A DNA stretch of 5,727 nt from Deltaproteobacteria bacterium (GTDB lineage Bacteria > Myxococcota > Myxococcia > Myxococcales > 40CM-4-68-19): positions 4,019 to 9,745 of the forward strand of contig VBLM01000156.1 of NCBI GenBank assembly GCA_005879095.1, written 5' to 3'. The first letter of the stretch is position 1. Every line of letters begins with the position of its first letter. The notes beneath the pieces are model-generated. The model was not told where the DNA came from. It saw only the letters and a program-made list of their open reading frames with translations, and searched no databases. Below are positions 1 to 5,684 of this stretch, piece by piece. A program made the position numbers and the translations under genes.

Positions 1-1487
<1,487 letters not shown>

Positions 1488-1491
<4 letters not shown>

Positions 1492-2423
1492 CTTGGCTCC
1501 TCGTCTGGCTTGCGACTCATGGTAGCAGAACGAGCCGGCGGCCGCCGCTGAGAGGTCAACCTCTCGTCGACAGGCTTCATTTCCGGACGGAGTCGGAAGG
1601 TAGCCGGATGTGCGATGGGACCGCGCGCCGCATCGCCCGCACGCAGGCCCTCGACCCAGAAAAGGCGGCCTTCAGCGTCTTCGAGCAGGCCCAACGAGGC
1701 ACGCTCTTCGCGCGGGATTCGGGCGTCGATCCACAGGTCCGAAACCTTCTTGGTCCGGCCGCCCGCTGGCCGGAAGCGGTCGCCGGGCCGGTGACCGCGC
1801 AGGGTCCACGGAAACGGCGCGCGCGACAGATCGACGACCAAACCCTCTCCTCTACCCGCGACGACATCCAGCTCGCGAGAGGACCAAGCGTAATGGCCGG
1901 GGCGGTCGATCGCCAGTTCGTCCGGCTGGCGGCTTGCGGCTGGCGGCTGACGGTCGAACTCGACCAGGCCGGCTCGGACGGTCGCTCGGCCGCCCGGCAA
2001 GTCGAGCGAGCCGTGGCCCTTCGCGAGCAAGGCGACCAGTTGCTCCAGATGCGCTCGCGCGGGGTGGACGCCGCGCTGCACCGCTTGCTTCAACAGTGCC
2101 CGCCGTCGAAGCGCCGGGTGCGATTCGGCTGGAAGCGATTCCATCAATTCGTTTTCTTCGGCGAGCAATTGCGCGGTGCCGGCGAGCGCCTCTTCGAGAC
2201 GGGGATTCAGCTCGAGCAGTTGCGGCCACAGCCGGCGCAGGCGGGCACGGGCGCGGACCGGGTCGGAGTTGTGCGGATCTTCGACATACGCCAGCCCGTT
2301 CTCATGACAGTAGGCTTCTGTCGCCGCGCGGGAGACATCGAGCAGCGGCCGGACCAGGTCGATGCCCGGCGCCAGCGGGCGCCGCCGTCGAATTCCGGCG
2401 AGAGCCGTCGGCCCGGCGCCGCG
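1488..2423 (-). CDS. tilS: tRNA(Ile)-lysidine synthetase TilS, C-terminal part (out of frame with its N-terminal part)
   Basis: This frame carries the second two thirds of TilS. It starts inside the left copy of the 47-bp tandem repeat and reads [15 protein letters not shown], then [17 protein letters not shown], the [19 protein letters not shown] segment and [18 protein letters not shown], all typical of the TilS core. The C-terminal domain has [20 protein letters not shown] and then [20 protein letters not shown]. This domain recognises the acceptor end of tRNA-Ile2. The stop TGA at 1488-1490 overlaps the ftsH start. The frame stays open upstream of 2423 as far as 2798, but that stretch is not TilS-like. 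Joined to the N-terminal part after removal of one 47-bp copy, it gives 447 codons including the stop, a normal TilS length. Confidence 0.92.
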
Positions 2424-2875
2424 GAGCGCCGCCGTCGAATTCCGGCGAGAGCCGTCGGCCCGGCGCCGCGGATCAGCCGCAACAGGAGCGTTTCCGCCTG
2501 ATCGCGCCGGGTATGGGCCGTCGCCACGACGTCCGCCCCGGACGTCCGGGCCAGCCGGGCCAAAGCGGCGTATCGGGCCTCCCGGGCGGCCGCCTCCAGC
2601 CCGGGCCCCCGCGTCACAAGCCCTTGAAGTCGCTCGAGGAAAAATGGCGCACAGAGTCGCTGCGCGAGCTCGGACACCTGTTGCGCTTCCCGCGCCGATT
2701 CCGGACGCAGCGCGTGATCGATGTGCCCGATGGCGCCACGCAACCCGCAACGTAGCACCGCAACAGCGAGCGCAACCGAATCCGCTCCTCCCGAGCACGC
2801 GACCAGCACGGGCTTGCCGCGCGGCAGCAGGCCGCTGGCGACCGCCTGCTCGACGCTCTCCGTCAGGGTTCCCAC
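2207..2875 (-). CDS. tilS: tRNA(Ile)-lysidine synthetase TilS, N-terminal PP-loop part (truncated by frameshift)
   Basis: TilS is an ATP pyrophosphatase that converts C34 of the tRNA-Ile CAU anticodon to lysidine so that AUA is read as isoleucine. The N-terminal domain shows the PP-loop SGGADS (28-33), HIDHALRPES (51-60), AREARYAALARLA (97-109) and ATAHTRRDQAETLLLRLIRG (117-136). The usual Asp-Asp before QAET is Arg-Asp here. Homology holds for 150 residues, to the end of the right repeat copy at 2426. The next 47-bp copy then shifts the frame, giving an unrelated tail ([15 protein letters not shown]...) that ends at 2207. The start is GTG at 2875: it is the first start codon after an in-frame TAA at 2932-2934, and no Shine-Dalgarno sequence precedes it. 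A TAAACT box lies 7 nt upstream. The gene is first in an operon with ftsH. Confidence 0.93.
   Translation of the reverse strand: MGTLTESVEQAVASGLLPRGKPVLVACSGGADSVALAVAVLRCGLRGAIGHIDHALRPESAREAQQVSELAQRLCAPFFLERLQGLVTRGPGLEAAAREARYAALARLARTSGADVVATAHTRRDQAETLLLRLIRGAGPTALAGIRRRRSAAPGRRLSPEFDGGARWRRASTWSGRCSMSPARRQKPTVMRTGWRMSKIRTTPTRSAPVPACAGCGRNCSS
2379..2472. repeat. Exact 47-bp tandem duplication inside tilS
   Basis: Bases 2379-2425 and 2426-2472 are identical over all 47 positions, with no extension on either side. Each copy encodes [15 protein letters not shown] on the minus strand, the right copy in the N-terminal frame and the left copy in the C-terminal frame. Because 47 is not a multiple of three, the second copy breaks the reading frame. 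The 10-mer GCCCGGCGCC occurs at 2364, 2411 and 2458, each 47 bp apart, so a 10-bp direct repeat already flanked the single-copy sequence. This is a plausible substrate for replication slippage or for an assembler error. Confidence 0.95.
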
Positions 2876-2882
2876 TATGCGT

Positions 2883-2888
2883 AGTTTA
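2883..2888 (-). promoter_or_regulatory. Candidate -10 box of a leaderless tilS transcript
   Basis: Reading toward tilS, the hexamer TAAACT (within GATAAACT) ends 7 nt before the GTG start codon. That is the normal distance from a -10 box to a transcription start, so the mRNA would begin at or next to the start codon. No Shine-Dalgarno sequence is present in this stretch. I see no convincing -35 box. The inference rests on one hexamer and the absence of an RBS. Confidence 0.35.
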
Positions 2889-2931
2889 TCGGCGTTCGGC
2901 CTTGCGCGTCGTGTGTTGAGAACCCAAACTT

Positions 2932-3028
2932 ACTGCGGAAAAGGGGGCTCCGGGTCGGCGGCGGGAACATCCAGCGAGGACAGCGGGTTCTGAACGGTAG
3001 AGCGGCCCACGGGCCGCGCCAAGTTTGG
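2932..3028 (-). pseudogene. Possible C-terminal remnant of an unidentified gene upstream of tilS
   Basis: Before the TAA at 2932-2934, one minus-strand frame reads PNLARPVGRSTVQNPL, then SSLDVPAADPEPPFPQ. About 80% of the codons from 3026 to 2935 end in G or C, as in real genes of this window, and the Pro/Ala-rich tail resembles ordinary protein ends. Upstream the frame enters a G-rich hairpin (3031-3068) where I cannot find a start or a conserved domain. It could be the tail of a gene cut off by rearrangement, or a chance open stretch. I do not recognise a family. Confidence 0.2.
3002..3017. repeat. GC-rich inverted repeat
   Basis: GCGGCCC and GGGCCGC are perfect 7-bp arms separated by AC (a hairpin of 6 bp with a 4-nt loop). 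It lies just before the 8-mer AAGTTTGG (3021-3028), which is itself complementary to CCAAACTT at 2924-2931. The two pairings nest, as they would in a folded RNA from this intergenic region. Confidence 0.5.
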
Positions 3029-3030
3029 TA

Positions 3031-3068
3031 ATGAGCCTGGGGGTCCCCCCCTCCCCCTCCAGGCTCAT
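3031..3068. repeat. Inverted repeat with C-rich loop next to the terminator
   Basis: ATGAGCCTGG (3031-3040) and CCAGGCTCAT (3059-3068) form perfect 10-bp arms around an 18-nt, C-rich loop. It ends one base before the stem of the terminator at 3070. No T-run follows on either strand, so it is not itself an intrinsic terminator. Confidence 0.6.
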
Positions 3069-3069
3069 G

Positions 3070-3104
3070 GGCTGGCTCAGCCAAGGCTCGAGCCAGCCTT
3101 TTTT
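3070..3104 (+). terminator. Strong plus-strand rho-independent terminator
   Basis: GGCTGGCTC (3070-3078) pairs with GAGCCAGCC (3090-3098); the loop can pair further (AGC with GCT), and six T residues follow at 3099-3104. No recognisable plus-strand gene lies upstream, since tilS points the other way and starts at 2875. It therefore either ends an unannotated short RNA from 2880-3070 or protects the convergent small minus-strand CDS, whose TAA stop (3103-3105) overlaps the T-run. Confidence 0.75.
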
Positions 3105-3297
3105 ATTGAGCGAGCACGCAGACGCAATTCAGGAACGTGGTCCGGCGGCGCATCAAAATCGCCACGCAGCACCGGATGTAAGCGACAGTCCCGAACTCGC
3201 GGACGATCGTCCCGCTGTGGCGGAGGACGTCTTTCGTCGTGATGACGCCACAGATGGACATTGCATCTCCCTCGACTGCGAACTTGTGGAGATGCAT
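3103..3297 (-). CDS. Small cysteine-containing hypothetical protein (64 aa)
   Basis: I do not recognise this gene with certainty. The ATG at 3297 has GGAGG at 3303-3307, 5 nt upstream, and 51 of 64 codons end in G or C (about 80%) although the surroundings are only about 60% GC. Both support real coding. The product begins MHLHKFAVEGDAMSICGVIT, later has VREFGTVAYIRCCVAIL, and ends in a Cys-containing tail (LNCVCVLAQ). The layout His, Cys-Gly, then Val-x-x-x-Arg-Cys resembles small zinc-ribbon-like proteins with a CG...VTCxRC pattern; here Tyr stands where the first Cys of the second pair would be. A second ATG at 3261 also has GGGAG 5 nt upstream and would give 52 residues. Zinc binding is a guess. 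Confidence 0.42.
   Translation of the reverse strand: MHLHKFAVEGDAMSICGVITTKDVLRHSGTIVREFGTVAYIRCCVAILMRRRTTFLNCVCVLAQ
3262..3296 (-). promoter_or_regulatory. Inverted repeat covering the start of the small CDS
   Basis: TGCATCTCC (3262-3270) and GGAGATGCA (3288-3296) are perfect 9-bp arms 17 nt apart. In the minus-strand RNA one arm contains two bases of the upstream ATG (3297) and the other contains the Shine-Dalgarno of the downstream ATG (3261). Folding would hide both. It may instead be a by-product of two similar RBS-start blocks. Confidence 0.3.
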
Positions 3298-3563
3298 TGC
3301 GACCTCCGTGCCAGTGGGCATCGGCGTTCCACAGTGCCCGGAGCAGCCGTTTTGGCCAGTTTTTGGAGCCGCTGTGCTCCACCTGGTACGGACAGGCGCG
3401 CGCCCCTTACCTCAACGCGCTGCGGCATGCAACAGCTTGACGACATTTCACGACAGGTCGCTTCATGTAGCCACCTCTAGTTACTTGACCCCGATGTCGT
3501 GCAAGTCTAGACAGTTGTTCACGCAAGGCGCGTAGCGCAAACCGAGCAGGTTGGAGGCCTTTG
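3298..3563. other. Intergenic stretch without a supported gene
   Basis: I find no gene here that I can defend. On the minus strand a 19-codon reading frame (3407-3466, MKRPVVKCRQAVACRSALR) follows a GAGGTGG sequence and could be a leader peptide, but it is too short to judge. Other open stretches on both strands lack a recognisable domain. By hand count 3121-3540 is about 60% GC, clearly below the flanking genes. The right end contains the probable promoter and RBS of the ribbon-helix-helix pair. Confidence 0.5.
3485..3513 (+). promoter_or_regulatory. Candidate promoter of the ribbon-helix-helix gene pair
   Basis: TTGACC (3485-3490) is five of six to the sigma-70 -35 consensus and is followed after 17 nt by TAGACA (3508-3513), a weak -10. 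The perfect palindrome GTCTAGAC (3505-3512) overlaps the -10. Small ribbon-helix-helix proteins often bind short palindromes in their own promoters, so it could be an operator, though an 8-bp palindrome is not rare by chance. Confidence 0.25.
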
Positions 3564-3776
3564 ATGGCAGGAACCGACAAGAGGAAGCAGAGTCTCTACT
3601 TCCCCGAGGACATGCTGCGCGAGATCCAGGAAGAGGCCAACCGGCAGGACCGGTCCCTCTCGTGGATCGTGCAGCAGGCGTGGAAGATCGCGCGAAGCGA
3701 GATCATGCGCTTCCCGTCGGTCAACGACGTCATCGGGGGCGAACCCCGCACCGGCGCGCCGGACGAGCGGGAATAG
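3564..3776 (+). CDS. Small ribbon-helix-helix protein 1 (70 aa, TIGR04563-like)
   Basis: A probable DNA-binding protein. The sequence shows a short basic strand KRKQSLYFP (residues 6-14), then helix EDMLREIQEEANRQ, the turn DRSLS and helix SWIVQQAWKIARSEIMRF, the compact ribbon-helix-helix order; such proteins bind DNA as dimers through the strand. The conserved block KQSLYFPEDML with DRSLSWIVQQAWKIA matches what I remember as the TIGR04563 family of myxobacteria, whose function is not known to me. I chose ATG 3564 rather than TTG 3561 because GGAGG (3553-3557) then lies 6 nt upstream. The acidic tail (EPRTGAPDERE) is likely disordered. No toxin partner is present; the neighbour is a close paralogue, so an antitoxin role has no support from context. 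Confidence 0.85.
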   Translation: MAGTDKRKQSLYFPEDMLREIQEEANRQDRSLSWIVQQAWKIARSEIMRFPSVNDVIGGEPRTGAPDERE

Positions 3777-3778
3777 AC

Positions 3779-3979
3779 ATGTCCGCCAACGACGCGAGCA
3801 AACAGAGCCTCTACTTCCCCGAAGACATGCTGGGCGAAATCCAGACCCAGGCGCAGCGGCTCGACCGCTCGCTCTCGTGGGTGGTCCAGCAGGCGTGGAA
3901 GATCGCCAAGCAGGAGCTGAAGAAAATCCCGTCGCCGAACGACATGTTGGACGACGACCCAAACGCCCAGCGCCGGTAG
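3779..3979 (+). CDS. Small ribbon-helix-helix protein 2 (66 aa, TIGR04563-like)
   Basis: This is a paralogue of the gene just upstream, starting two bases after its stop codon, so the two are surely one transcript and probably translationally coupled; only a weak RBS precedes the ATG. By eye 36 of 56 aligned residues are identical, including KQSLYFPEDML, EIQ, DRSLSW and VQQAWKIA, while the residues before the strand (NDAS for TDKR) and the tails differ. The strand-helix-helix order is the same. The conserved DNA-facing strand suggests both bind similar sites; the identical core would allow a heterodimer. The last residues (DDDPNAQRR) are followed at once by an intrinsic terminator that begins inside the stop codon. 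A longer reading frame from 3551 runs into this gene, but its first part overlaps gene 1 out of frame and is not real. Confidence 0.85.
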   Translation: MSANDASKQSLYFPEDMLGEIQTQAQRLDRSLSWVVQQAWKIAKQELKKIPSPNDMLDDDPNAQRR

Positions 3980-4017
3980 CCCCGGCCGCCGTCGGCGGCT
4001 CAGGGGCTAAGTTTTTT
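3978..4017 (+). terminator. Rho-independent terminator of the ribbon-helix-helix operon
   Basis: AGCCCC (3978-3983) pairs with GGGGCT (4003-4008), and inside it GCCGCC (3985-3990) pairs with GGCGGC (3994-3999) around a GTC loop. AAG and then six T residues (4012-4017) follow. The stem starts within the TAG stop of the second ribbon-helix-helix gene. It separates that operon from the ChaN-like gene and rules out the T-run TTG (4016) as that gene's start. Confidence 0.85.
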
Positions 4018-4036
4018 GTTCGGCTCGGAGGCGAGT

Positions 4037-4042
4037 TACGAT
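4037..4042 (+). promoter_or_regulatory. Candidate -10 box of a leaderless transcript of the ChaN-like gene
   Basis: TACGAT (TANNNT, four of six to consensus) ends 6 nt before the GTG start at 4049. With the upstream terminator ending at 4017, a promoter must lie in this 30-nt gap, and a normal -10 distance puts transcription start at the start codon. TTTTTG at 4013-4018, 18 nt upstream, is the only -35-like sequence. A GGAGG at 4027-4031 is 17 nt from the GTG, too far to act as its RBS. Confidence 0.4.
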
Positions 4043-4048
4043 CCGCCC

Positions 4049-5590
4049 GTGATTCGGGCGCGGATCGAAATCGGACGTCTCCAGAAGCGGCTGTGGCGGC
4101 GGCAGCGCAAGCTGATCGCCGCTTCGGTTTTGGGCGCCAACGCTGATTTTCGCTCGTACGAAGCGCGTTATGAGCGGCGCACGCGGAGCTTCCTGCGCGA
4201 GGCCGCGTTCTCCGAGCTGCTGGAGGCGATCGCCCGCGCCGACCTGGTCTACGTCGGCGACTACCACACGCTGAAGCAGGCGCAGCGCAGCTTTCTCAAG
4301 CTCGTGCAGCGGCGATCGGCGCAGCGGCCGCTGGTGCTGGCGCTGGAGTTCGTGCAGGGCCGGCACCAGTCGGCGCTCGACGCGTTCCTCGCCGGTAGGC
4401 TCCCGGAAGATCGATTTCTCGCGGCGATCGAGTACGCCCGGCATTCCGTTTTTGATACCTGGTCTCATTTCAAGCCGATCTTCGACGAGGCGCGGCGGCA
4501 GAAGCTGCCGGTGATCGGCATCGACCGAATGGCCGGCTCGCTGCGCGATCGCGATCGATATGCAGCCCGGCGCATCGCCACGGCCGTCCGGCAACACCCG
4601 GACGCGCAGGTCTTCACGCTGGCCGGACAGCTGCACGTCGCGCCGCCCCACCTGCCGCAGGCGGTGGCCGACGAGCTCGGCGAGCCGCGCGAGCCGCTCA
4701 CCGTCTACCAGAACTGCGAGCGCGTCTGGTGGGAGCTGGAACGCGACGGGCGCGAGCTGGAGGTCGAGGCCTGCGTGGTGCGGCCCGGCGAGTGGTGCCT
4801 GATCAACACGCCGCCGACGGTCGTGCAGCAGAGTTATCTCGACTGGATCGAAGGCGGGGCGCAGCCGCTGGAGAGCGGGCATCTCGAGGCGCGCTTCCGC
4901 ATGCTGGCGCGGACGGTGGCGCGCTTTCTCGGCCTCGAGACCGCACAGCTCAAGGCGGCGCTGGAGCACGTCGCGGTCTACACCGCGGGCGACCTGAGCT
5001 TCCTCGACGCTCTGCCGGCCAGCGCGCGCGAGCGCCGGCAGATCGAGCGGCAGATCCTCTCGCGCGAGAGCTATTACATCCCGCGCGCGCGGGTCGCGTA
5101 CCTGGCGAATCTGTCGGTCAACCACGCCGCCGAAGAGGCCGCCCATTTCGTCCGGCACGTGGTCTCGGGCGCGTCCTCCGACGAGCCGCGCGCTCTGCCG
5201 GACGCGTTCTACGCACGGACGCTGGAAGAGGCGTACGCGTTCTTCGGGTCGAAGATCGTCAACCCGCGCCGCAAGTGCCCGCACGAGCCGGAGTTCGAGC
5301 GGCTGGCGCGATCCGCCCGCCTCGTGCTCGAACATCGCGCCGCCGAGCGAGGCCGTCTCCGTCCGAAAGGCGCCGCCGCCACGTCCGGCGACCTGTTCAA
5401 CGCGGTGACGCACTCGCTCGGGTACATGCTCGGCGAGCGCATCTATTACGCGCTCGCGACCGGCCGGCTGCTCAAGCGCGAAGTGCGCGACCTCTTTCTC
5501 GACCCGCTCTCCGACATCGGCACCGCTTTCCTCACCTATCTCGATCTTTCGCGCCGCCTCGCCGACGTCCGCATCCCGCAACGGGCTTAG
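4049..5590 (+). CDS. ChaN-like (PF04187, haem/cofactor-binding family) cytoplasmic protein, 513 aa
   Basis: Residues about 60-255 match the ChaN domain: ADLVYVGDYHTLKQAQ (64-79), PLVLALEFVQGRHQSALDAF (94-113), AGRL (115-118), DTWSHFKPIFDEARRQKLPVI (136-156), VFTLAGQLHVAPPHLP (188-203) and the closing VVRPGEWCLINTPP (243-256). ChaN of Campylobacter is an iron-regulated haem-binding lipoprotein. This protein has no signal peptide or lipobox; its N-terminus is Arg/Lys-rich (RLQKRLWRRQRK), so it is probably cytoplasmic. The first motif, normally GExHxxxxHH, is GDYHTLKQAQ here, with Glu replaced by Asp and the two His lost. Residues about 257-513 I cannot assign; they include VNHAAEEAAHFVRHVV (357-372) and a C-terminal helical part. 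The start is GTG 4049: TTG 4016 lies in a terminator T-run, and the next Met is residue 161. Haem binding is not assured. Confidence 0.8.
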   Translation: MIRARIEIGRLQKRLWRRQRKLIAASVLGANADFRSYEARYERRTRSFLREAAFSELLEAIARADLVYVGDYHTLKQAQRSFLKLVQRRSAQRPLVLALEFVQGRHQSALDAFLAGRLPEDRFLAAIEYARHSVFDTWSHFKPIFDEARRQKLPVIGIDRMAGSLRDRDRYAARRIATAVRQHPDAQVFTLAGQLHVAPPHLPQAVADELGEPREPLTVYQNCERVWWELERDGRELEVEACVVRPGEWCLINTPPTVVQQSYLDWIEGGAQPLESGHLEARFRMLARTVARFLGLETAQLKAALEHVAVYTAGDLSFLDALPASARERRQIERQILSRESYYIPRARVAYLANLSVNHAAEEAAHFVRHVVSGASSDEPRALPDAFYARTLEEAYAFFGSKIVNPRRKCPHEPEFERLARSARLVLEHRAAERGRLRPKGAAATSGDLFNAVTHSLGYMLGERIYYALATGRLLKREVRDLFLDPLSDIGTAFLTYLDLSRRLADVRIPQRA

Positions 5591-5601
5591 AAGCAAGATC
5601 T

Positions 5602-5684
5602 CACCGCGGAGGCGCGGAGAACGCGGAGATTCGCGGAGTATTTTTTTTAAAAAAAACCTCCGCGTCCTCCGCGCCTCCGCGGTG
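5602..5684. repeat. Long imperfect palindrome, probable dispersed intergenic repeat and terminator
   Basis: CACCGCGGAGGCGCGGAG (5602-5619) is perfectly complementary to 5667-5684. After one mismatch pairing continues for 8 bp (5621-5628 with 5658-5665), and the centre holds T8 (5641-5648) directly followed by A8 (5649-5656). The left arm has four degenerate GCGGAG units, the right arm three CTCCGCG units. It begins 12 nt after the ChaN-like stop codon, where it could act as a hairpin terminator. Palindromes of this sequence type recur between genes in many environmental bacterial genomes; that statement is from memory, and I cannot count copies here. Confidence 0.8.

Noticed and set aside
2379..2472. 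CRISPR or VNTR-type array
   Set aside because: There are only two directly adjacent copies with no spacers, lying within a coding gene.
2985..3017. A tRNA-like D-arm (GTTC...GGTAGAGC) followed by a stem
   Set aside because: The following stem has no 7-nt anticodon loop, there is no T-arm GGTTCGA block, and no acceptor stem can be formed.
2930..3069. SRP RNA or 6S RNA in the tilS upstream gap
   Set aside because: The conserved GGAAGG-AGCAGCC core of SRP RNA is absent and no long closing stem with a central bubble typical of 6S RNA is evident.
3153..3446. Minus-strand frames of about 100 codons (3077-3382, 3153-3446) overlapping the small CDS
   Set aside because: They have Arg/Ser-rich composition and no RBS, and both overlap the small CDS out of frame. 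The first part of the 3077-3382 frame (near 3310-3380) has fair codon bias, but it degenerates once it overlaps the small CDS.
3239..3535. A 98-codon plus-strand frame opposite the small CDS and the gap
   Set aside because: It lacks a convincing RBS and domain, and its left part is antisense to the small CDS, which has better start and codon evidence.
3564..3979. A type II toxin-antitoxin module (ribbon-helix-helix antitoxin)
   Set aside because: Both genes are ribbon-helix-helix proteins; no toxin-like gene is within the operon, which is closed by a terminator.
4007..5596. A 529-codon open frame on the minus strand opposite the ChaN-like gene
   Set aside because: It mirrors the coding gene in GC-rich DNA, is rich in Arg/Glu/Val repeats with no domain, and spans the terminator of the preceding operon. 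The plus-strand frame has clear ChaN motifs.
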